Positions 1-9,300 of a DNA stretch of 47,596 nt are shown one piece after another (position 1 is the stretch's first letter; each line of letters starts with the position of its first letter). Location of the stretch: NCBI GenBank assembly GCA_022709695.1, contig JAKLII010000014.1, positions 1-47,596 on the forward strand. The letters are read 5' to 3'. The notes beneath the pieces are model-generated. The model was not told the DNA's origin. It saw nothing but the letters and a program-made list of their open reading frames with translations, and searched no databases. Origin of the DNA: Bacteroidota bacterium. Its GTDB lineage: Bacteria; Bacteroidota; Bacteroidia; Bacteroidales; SKPS01. Made by a program: the position numbers and the translations under genes.

Positions 1-3000
1 CAGTACCCGGGTTGAAGGTGTTGCCTGTAATACCGGGGCCACTGAAGGTACCTCCTGCAGGAATACCGGTAAGGGTTACCACAGGATCGTTGGAGCAATA
101 GGTGGCGGCAAGCCCGGTGAAGGAAACAGCAGTAAGAGGATTAATGGTAATATTGGCACTTGTGGTTCCTACGCATCCATACTGGTCGGTAAAGGTGTAT
201 GTGATGGTATGATTGCCAACACCTGCCACAGAAGGAACAAACAGACTGCCGTTCATGCCGTTACCGGTGAAGATACCACCGGCAGGGCTGCCGGTAAGGT
301 TAACCGGTAAGCTGTTTACACAGTAAACGGGATTGAGGCCTGTCAGAGTTGGTGCCGGCTGTGCGACGGTGGTTTGTTTGGTGATGAAATTCACACATCC
401 ATATTGATCCTCAAAGTGATACAATATAGTATGGGTGCCTAACCCGGCGTTGATAGGGTCGAAAACGTTTCCGGTAATTCCCGGACCTGTAAAGTACCCC
501 CCTGCAGGGGTACCCGTCAGGATAGAGGAACCTCCGTTCAGGCAGTAGCTGGCATTTAGTCCGGTGAAATTCACCACCGGAAGCGGACGTACTGTAGTCT
601 GCGTCGTGATGGCATTGGTGCAGTTGTTACCATCGGTATAGGTATAGCTGATAGTATAAGGACCACCAACACCTGCCACTGCAGCATTAAACAGATTACT
701 TGTTATCCCAGGTCCTGTAAAAGTTCCGCCAGCAGGAGCACCGGTAAGAATTACAACTGGAGCATCTATACAAACATTCGAAGGAAGTCCAATGATGGTT
801 AGAATCGGCAGCTGGTTTACCGTAACAACAACATCGTCTGTGGCCACGCCACAGATACTGGATGCGGTAACGGTATAGGTGGTGGTTACGGCTGGTGAGG
901 CAATCGGGTCTGCAATGTTCGGATCACTCAAACCTGCTGCCGGGCTCCATGAATACACATTGCCTCCGGTGGCAATCAGCTGTGTCGATTGACCGTAGCA
1001 GATCGTCACATCACTTCCGGCATTGGCAACCGGAATGGCAGTGGAGAATATGGAAACATCATCCGTTCCCTGGCATCCGTATTGGTCTGTAACCATCACA
1101 GTATACGTAATATCCACATTGGTGGTGGCAATCGGGTTGTTGATATTCGGATTGTTGAGTCCTGTAACAGGCGACCATGCATACACGTAGGGAGAGGTTC
1201 CGCCGGTAGCGGATGCATTCAGCAGTACCGGCAATCCGGCACAGGTGTTCTGGTCGGCACCGGCATTGGCAACCGGCAGGGGACGTACTGTGAAGCTCTG
1301 GGTAGCGCTGTTCTGGCAGTTGTTCGGATGGGTAAACCAATAGACAACCTGATGTCCGCCCAAGGCCAGGGTTGAAGCATCCAGCGTGGTAACCGCCACA
1401 TTGTCGATGAAGAATTGTCCGCCCGCCGGAGTGCCTGAAAGCACCACAGCAGGTGCATCCTTGCAGTAGTTGGCATTTACGCCATTTATCACGGGAGCGG
1501 GATTGGGTAGTACGGTAACCACCATGGAACCTGTTTTCTGGCATGAGGTAGCAGTGTTGGTTACCGTAACGGTGTAGGTTGTGGTAACCGTTGGGTTTGC
1601 CAAAGGCCAGCTGATGGTTGCATTGTTCAGGGTAGAAGCATTGTCCCACAGGAAACTGTAGCCTGCCAGATTACCATCAACTCCTATCTGGGCAGAACCA
1701 CCCAAACATAGATCAACAGCTGCAGGATTCATGATAAACACCGGCAGCGGGTTCACCGTTATCGCAACGGTTCCGGTCTGAGTACAAAGGTTCACGTCGG
1801 TAACCACAACCGTATAGGTGGTGGTTGCACCCGGGGTGGCAACCGGATTGGCGATGTTTGGATCGCTGAGGGAGACTGCGTTGTTCCATACATAGGTAAA
1901 TCCACCAGCACCGGTAGCGGTAGCAGAGATGTTTGTGGAGGTACCTTCGCAGATCACCGCGGCGGGGCTCATGGTAAGCACCGGAAGTGCAAACACCTCA
2001 ATGGTCTGGGTGATGGTGTTGGTGCAAACGTTGCCATCAGTATAGGTATAGGTAAGGGTATGAATGCCCACGCCTGCTGTGGCCGGGTTGAAGATGTTGC
2101 TGGAAACTCCCGGGCCGCTGTAGGTTCCTCCTGCCGGCAGAGCTGTATTCATGGCAAACGGTGCTGCATCCACACACACTCCGGCAAGTGCCGGGAAGGT
2201 GAGCGGCGTAAGGGCATTCACCAGGATGGAAGCGGTGGCGGAATTGGTGCAATTGTTCCCGTCGGTATAGGTATAGGTAAGCAAATGTGAACCTGCACCG
2301 GCGCTGGCAGGATAGAAAACACTGGTGACAGTTGCCGGTCCGGTATAAATGCCTCCAACCGGGGTTCCGCCATACATGGGGAATGGCACAGCATTCTCGC
2401 AAACAGGAGCCGGGGTTGCAAAGCTTACCAACGGCAGATCATATACTACCGTGCTGATGGTGGTGCTGTTGGAACAGCCGTTGCCATCGGTATAGGAGAA
2501 CATAAGGGTGTGGTTACCTGCGAGTGCCAGAGCGGGAACAAACTGACTACCTGTCACACCCGGGCCGCTCCATACGCCACCTGCAGGGGTACCCACCAGG
2601 GTTACAGCACCTGCATCAATGCAATAGCTGGTTGCAATCGGGGTAACATTGAGCACCGGCAACGGATTTACGGTTACATTCTGCGAGGTGCTGTTGGTGC
2701 ATGAGTTCCCGTCGGTATAGGTGTAGGTTATGGAATGAGTACCTGTACCGGCCACCGATGGGGTAAAAGTGGTGCCTGTAATACCTGCTCCGCTGAAGGT
2801 GCCGCCTGCCGGGCTGCCGGTAAGGGTAGCTGCTGCTGCATCAATACAATAGGCAGCATTCAGGCCGGAGAATGATACCACAGGAAGTACATATACGGAA
2901 ACTTGTCCGGTGGTGCTGTTGACACAACCGTTTCCATCAGTGTAAACATAGGTAATGGTGTAAGGCCCACCCACTCCTGCAGCTGCAGGGTTGAACGTGA

Positions 3001-3330
3001 CGAAAGTGCTGCCTGCGATACCCGGACCGCTGAAATTGCCGCCAGCAGGAATGCCGGTGAGGGAGGATATGCCTGCATCAACACAATAAGCATTGTTGAG
3101 GCCAGTGAAGGAAACCAATGGCAACGCATTGACAGTCACCGGCTTGGTGATAACCCATACACAGTTATTCACATCGGTATAGGTATAAGTGATGGTGTAA
3201 GGGCCACCCACGGTTGCCAGGGCAGGATCGAAAGTATTCCCTGCAATGCCGGGACCACTGAAGGTGCCGCCGGCAGGGCTGCCTGTGAGGGTAGCCACCG
3301 GTGCATCAATACAATAGTCTGGGTTCAGTC
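1..3330 (-). repeat. Array of LTG-x-PAGG Ig-like protein modules within the giant gene
   Basis: Eleven copies of a module of about 72-78 residues can be recognised by the core LTGxPAGGxFSGPGI. The core falls near nucleotides 3275, 3045, 2805, 2582, 2355, 2132, 1425, 735, 507, 280 and 52. Each module typically has YC near its start and THTITYTYTDGNxCxN near its end. Six lie in tandem (3330-2030), one stands alone between PKD-like modules, and four run to the window edge. The copies are clearly related but well diverged in DNA sequence, so this is an old protein-level repeat and not a recent duplication. The partly degraded fifth and sixth copies (MYGGTPVGG, MNTALPAGG) fit the same frame. Confidence 0.85.
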
Positions 3331-6300
3331 CGGTGAAATCAACCACGACAGAAGGATATACAGTAACCACAACATCATCAATTGCTGTGCAGTTGTTATT
3401 GTCAGTTACAGTTACGGTATAGGTGGTGGTAACAGCAGGTGTAGCCACCGGGTTTTTGATATTTACTGCAGATAATCCTGCGGCCGGGCTCCAGTCGTAC
3501 TGGATATAGGTTCCGCTTCCACCAATGCCATTGGCATCAAGCGGGGTTGAGCTGCCCGGGCAGACGGAAACATCGGTACCGGCATTTGCCGTAAAGGTTG
3601 GGTAGGTAGTAATGGTCGTTGAAGCAGTGGCTTCGCATCCGAAGGTATTGGTTACGGTTACGGAGTAGTTAGCTGTTGCATTTCCGCCAAGCACATTGCC
3701 ATCGACCAGCAATGTTTGTGCTGTTGAATTGTCAGACCACTTATAGGTAGTGTAACCTGAACCAGCATCCAGGGTGGTGGTGCTGTTGGCACACAAGGGG
3801 GTTACAACGCCGGTCAGTACAACGGGCGCGGGTAACGGATCAACAATCACCTGGACTGATAAGTTGCTGGTATTTGTGCAGTTGGCATCCTGAACCTGTG
3901 TTACGGTATAAGTGGTATTGACGGTCGGGGATGCCGGGAAAGTCCATGGCGAAGTCAGGATACCCGGAATTACCGCCGAACCGGTACCGTCATTAACGGT
4001 AAGAGTCCAGGGTGCTGTTCCGGTGAGGTCTACCGTGAGCGGAATGGTTTCGCCAAGGCAGATGTGTTCAGTGGCATTCAGGGTGGTAGTGGCTGTTGGC
4101 AGCGGGTTCACCGTAACGGTCACGTTCTGTGAATTGATACAATTATTAGCACCTGTTGCAGTTACCGTAAAAGTAGTTGTGGATGAAAGCGGGTTTGTTG
4201 CTGTTGCAGGCAACAAGGGCGAAACTACAGAAGCAGCAGGGGTCCAGGCAAATCCTGATGTCTGGGGTGGTGGGAGGAAAGTGTAAATTGTGCCTGGAAC
4301 CGGTTGGCCGGCATTATTGTCATTGGGTGCAGAGATGCTCGATGTTCCTGTGGCAAGGGTAATACTTTGATATTTTGCAGTGTTGCTGCCAGTAATCCCT
4401 GCTGATGATGACATTGCACCAGCTCCCATTGTGCCATACATGAATTCAATCTTGTTGGAGGTTTCGTACAGCCAAAGCTGGAACGTAGAATTTGCAGGCC
4501 CCGTAGTGTTTCTGGGAATGGTCACAAACCATTGAACGATAAAAATCCGGTTGGGGGCACTGCCGGTAACCAGGGTTTTTACATTGCCATCGGTTCCGGT
4601 GGCCACATCATCCCAATATGGATAGATCTTGGGAATATTGGTAGAAGAGGTAACGCTGTTGGAATATTGGCTGGCTGCAGTGGTGTTTCCAAGCAATAAC
4701 CAACCATCCGGTGACACCGAATAATTGGTATAATCTACCCCTTCAAAGTTGAATGTAAACCCAATGGGCGCTGCAGCAGGGGTAGGTGTATCATCATTGC
4801 CTGAAGTAAGTACTGATGTTGCACCTGTCATAAGATCTAATACGGCACCGGTTCCAGCCGAGAACAGGTATTTGTCAGCGGTTTGTTCTGTAACAACAGC
4901 AGCAGAAAGGTTAGCGGTTTCTCCGGGGCAGATAGAGCCAGGGGTAGCTGTGACTGCTGAAAATACCGGCATCGGGTTCAGTAAAGCCATGGTGTTGCTT
5001 ACCAATGAGGTACAGCCGTTTAACACGGTTTTGAAGGTATAGGTGCCAGCAGCAGCCAGGGCTGCATTTGCAATCGTTGGGTTCTGAATCGTGGAGGTAA
5101 ACCCGTTGGGTCCAGTCCATAGGAATTCATTTCCAATATCTGTGGTCCCGGTCAGCATTATTGTGGTGTTTTCACAAATGGGCGTGTTATTGGCAGCAAG
5201 GGCAGTAGGAACGGGTTTAACTGTTAAAACTACCATATTACTGGATACAGGTGCGCCGCAGGATGCACTAACAACCACATCATAGGCTCCTGCATCGGCA
5301 GTAGTTGCTCCATTAATCACAAGGGTAGTTGTTGTAGCGGAAGGATTTAAAAGCGGGTCAATATTCATCCCGAATTTTCTCCACTGGTAGGTTAACCCAG
5401 GTCCCGTAGCAGCTACTGAAAAAGTTGCATTTTCTCCATTGCAGATGGCAAGGCTTACAGGATGGGTGGTAATGGATGCACCTGTAACAATACTAACCGA
5501 TGTGCTGGCAGAAGTAAAACATCCTGTGCTGTTACTGACAGTAACAGTATATGTCGTAGGCACAGAAACGTTCACTGCGGTGGGGTTTTGAACAGATGAA
5601 GTAAAACCAGGAGGTACTGAGGTCCATGAGTAGCTTGCAGAGGATCCTAATGAAGTAAGGGAAATATTGTCGATAGAACCGGCAGGTGCTGTACCGCCTG
5701 ACCCATCATTCTTCCAGGCAAATATCAGACGGAAGGTCGTTCCGGCCAAGGCATTCGGAAGGGTTAAAATTGCATTTTGAACCGTAGTTTGTAAATGGTA
5801 GCTTCCAACAAAGGTTGCTCCGGCGATTCCAGACGGAACGTTGGATGTCCCTGAACCCGGATAAGTGGTAGTAGCCACAGGTACTACCGAGGTGGGAGCA
5901 GTAAAGACCTGAATCAGATCCCATGATGATTCTCCGTTGCACATCCAGTCGAATTTCAGCTTGATATCCGTGTCACCGGATTGAATCGTGATGTCACGGT
6001 AGAAATAATTCAGAGCAATTGATGAATTGGAGAAGTTGTTGGTTACACCATTGTCATTTGAAATATAAGCACTCCGGTTGATGAAGGATGCATTGGTAAC
6101 ACCTGTGCCAACTAACCAGGGATTGTTGGATGAATTTGAAACCGTCCAGCCATTGGAGGTAAAATCAGTCCCGGATTCAAATCCGCCATCGCCGTTAGGA
6201 TCAATATAGGTTTGTATGTTTTGAGAGGTACTGAACAGATTGATGGGAATCCCTATGCAGGTTTCATTTGTGCTGGCAGTTGCCGTTACATTGGCTGGAG

Positions 6301-9300
6301 CAGCCTTCACAACTACAATGGTTGAACCTGTAGTAGGACAACCGTTTTCTGTTGCGGTAAAATAGTATGTCCCTGCACTGAGGTTGGTAGCAACAGGAAT
6401 TGTTGGGTTTTGGAGTGCAGAAGAGAAGTTGTCAGGACCTGTCCAGCTGAAAGTGGTTCCGATGTCGGTGGTTCCTGTGAATACAATAGGATCGCCCGGG
6501 CAGACAGGGGAGTTGCTTGTTGCCACAGCAGTGGGATTGGGCTTGGTGCTGACTATAACTTCCGGGGTGGTGTAAGTAAGTCCACTGTAAGAACAGGTGA
6601 TGGTGCAAATAAAGTAGGTCGGAGCTGTAATGAGGCCGGTTGCCTGGGTGGGATTGATTCCAAGGTTGGTGTAAGGGCCTCCGGGAGTTGCTGAGGTCCC
6701 CCATTGATATGAGATTCCCATATCAGTATAGGTTGTGCTTAACCCCAGGGTAGTTCCGGTGTTGAAACAGATAGCACCTGCACCGGTAATGGTGGAGGGC
6801 GCAGGAGTGCCAGCACAGGCTGGAACCTGGATGCCGTTGAATTCATCGGCACCAATGTCAGTACCTGTTAAGCTTGCACCTGAATATCCGGAGCTTCCGA
6901 ATCGGATCTCGTTGTCAAAATCAGTATCTATACCAGTAATGGGTTGTCCATACCCTTCTGCAAGGGTCATTACATTGGTCAGCATATGAAGATTGTAAGG
7001 CGCTGCAGTGCTGACAAACGGGGGATTCTCTGTATAGGAGCTCTGATCTTTCCCAACCATTACTGCTTTATAATCTGTATAAGTAGCGTAGCCCGTGGTT
7101 CCATTGTAGAAAATCAGGTTTTTGGCTCCCGGAGTACCGCAATAGTAAATATTATTATTGGTGGTGGGTGCAATACCGGCATAACTGGTGCTGTTGTACC
7201 AGAAGGCTGCAGCCCTGGTGCCTGTGGTTATGTCTGTATTGTTAACAAAAAGATTGTTACGGGAGTTCAGCACTGCGCTGCTGGTGGCATAAAGGGCAGC
7301 AGAGGTGTTTCCAGTACTGGCACTTACATAGTTCAGCAGAACGCTGTTGTAGAATACATTGCATGCCGAATTCTCTGCACGGATACCTGAAACGGCAGGT
7401 GCTGTACCAGAAGTGTTGGGGGCACGGAAATCGTATACCATATTATTGGATACATTGTATGTGTTTCCTGTGCCAGACATGAAGATGCCATAAATGATAT
7501 TGCCCGAGGTGCCTGAGTTGTAAAAATCATGCACTTTGTTTTTGTAGATATTAACATTGCTGTTGGAATAGCTGCAGTAAATCCCGTTGGAGGTTCCGGA
7601 TCCCGCATTGGTCAGGCCGAAGATCTCATTGTTGTATACATTCAGACCGACACCGGTTCCGCCATACAACCTCATGCTGTTGATGTTGCCACTTACGTTG
7701 GCACTGATCTCTTTGAGGGTGTTGTTGTTGATGGTATTGGCAGAACCGATGGCCGATTCAAGATTGATTCCCACAGGATCTCCGGCGCCGGTAGTGATGC
7801 GCCGTATGGTGTTTCCGGTGATCTGGGTGTTGTTGGAGTTGATGGCATAAATCCCTACAGTTGTAGGATATGTGCTATAGGATCCGTTGAGACTGTCAAT
7901 GGTAGTATTGAAAATCTCCAGTTCATCCTGGTAATTTGCATATACTCCAATAACGGAGGCAGTCGTGGCAAGGAATCCCAGCCCTTTGATGGTGCTTTCT
8001 CCGGATAGTTCAGTGCCGATTTCGTTACCAATATTTTTATAGGTTGAAGTCCCCAGCAGATAGTATCCCTGGGCAGCATCCAGAATGGTATTGTTGTAGA
8101 ATTTGTTGTAGTTGTTTGATCCCGAAGCTGCTGAGGCTGAACTGCTGAGCAATCGGATCCCTCTGGAGGTGGTGTTTAACCGGTTAAGATCAACCAATCC
8201 GTTTTTAAAAACATTGAAGGAGCAGCCATCTGTAGCAGAACCGTTCAGGTGGAGACCGAACTCGAGATAATCAGCGGAAGAACTGCCTGCATCCAGAATA
8301 TTGATGCCGTCGAAAGTGATATAATCCGATTCGAACAGCCAGATCCCTGCATCATTGTTTGATGAAGTTCCTGTGATGTTCAGGGTGGGGTTGGCACCTG
8401 CCCCAAACTTTTGGAAGGTAACAGTATTGGTTCCTGTGGTGGTTTTGTTGGTGATCTTGATGCCGTAATTATTAGGCGATGCTGCACAAACCATATTCCA
8501 GCTTTGCCCGGCAATGACATTAAATACCACCGGGCCTGTCAATCCGGCTCCATTCAGCATAGTGGCTGCATCAGTGAAATTATTAAAGTTGGTCCCACCT
8601 GTGGGTAAAGTATTGTCAATGGTATAAATACCGGACATGGCAGGCATTCTGACAAAGTAGTACATGTTTGTCGGAGGGGTAGCAGCGAAAGGCGGGTTTG
8701 GTGTGAATCCCCCGGCACCGTTGCCAGGCATCACACTGATATTGAAAGTTGGTGCGTTATCCTGAGCAACCAGGAAATAATATATTGTATCGCCCGGGAC
8801 AGAACCAGCACCAATACTGAAAGAGTATTGGTTATTGCCCAATGAAACCCCCTGAACTGCGTTCTGTGCCCCAAGCAGTCCGATGCTCCAGTAAGCCATT
8901 GGAAGTCCGGTGCCTGAAGCAGGGATGCCTGAAATGTCTGTAATGGTGGCAATCAGGTTGCTGATTTGATACCCTGAGGGTGGAAGCATTGTATAGGTAA
9001 TAATTGGTCCCAACAAATCAAGAACTGTAAAGCTCCCTTCATCTGCGCCGATATCAGGTGTTGAGCTATTCCTTGGATCTCCGTCAAAATCTGTTGTAAT
9101 TCCGGCAATGACTTTGCCACCGCTTTCACATTGGGTTGGCAGACTCGGTGATAAATGCAGGTCGTATGGAGCTGCACCAACGTTTAAAAAGGGTGGGAGT
9201 TCAGAAACGGAATAGCTTTCCCTTGGGATCATGCGTGTCTTGTAATTTCCAATGGTCTGATCGCTGTTTGTGCCATCAAAGAATATCAGATTGAAGGGTC

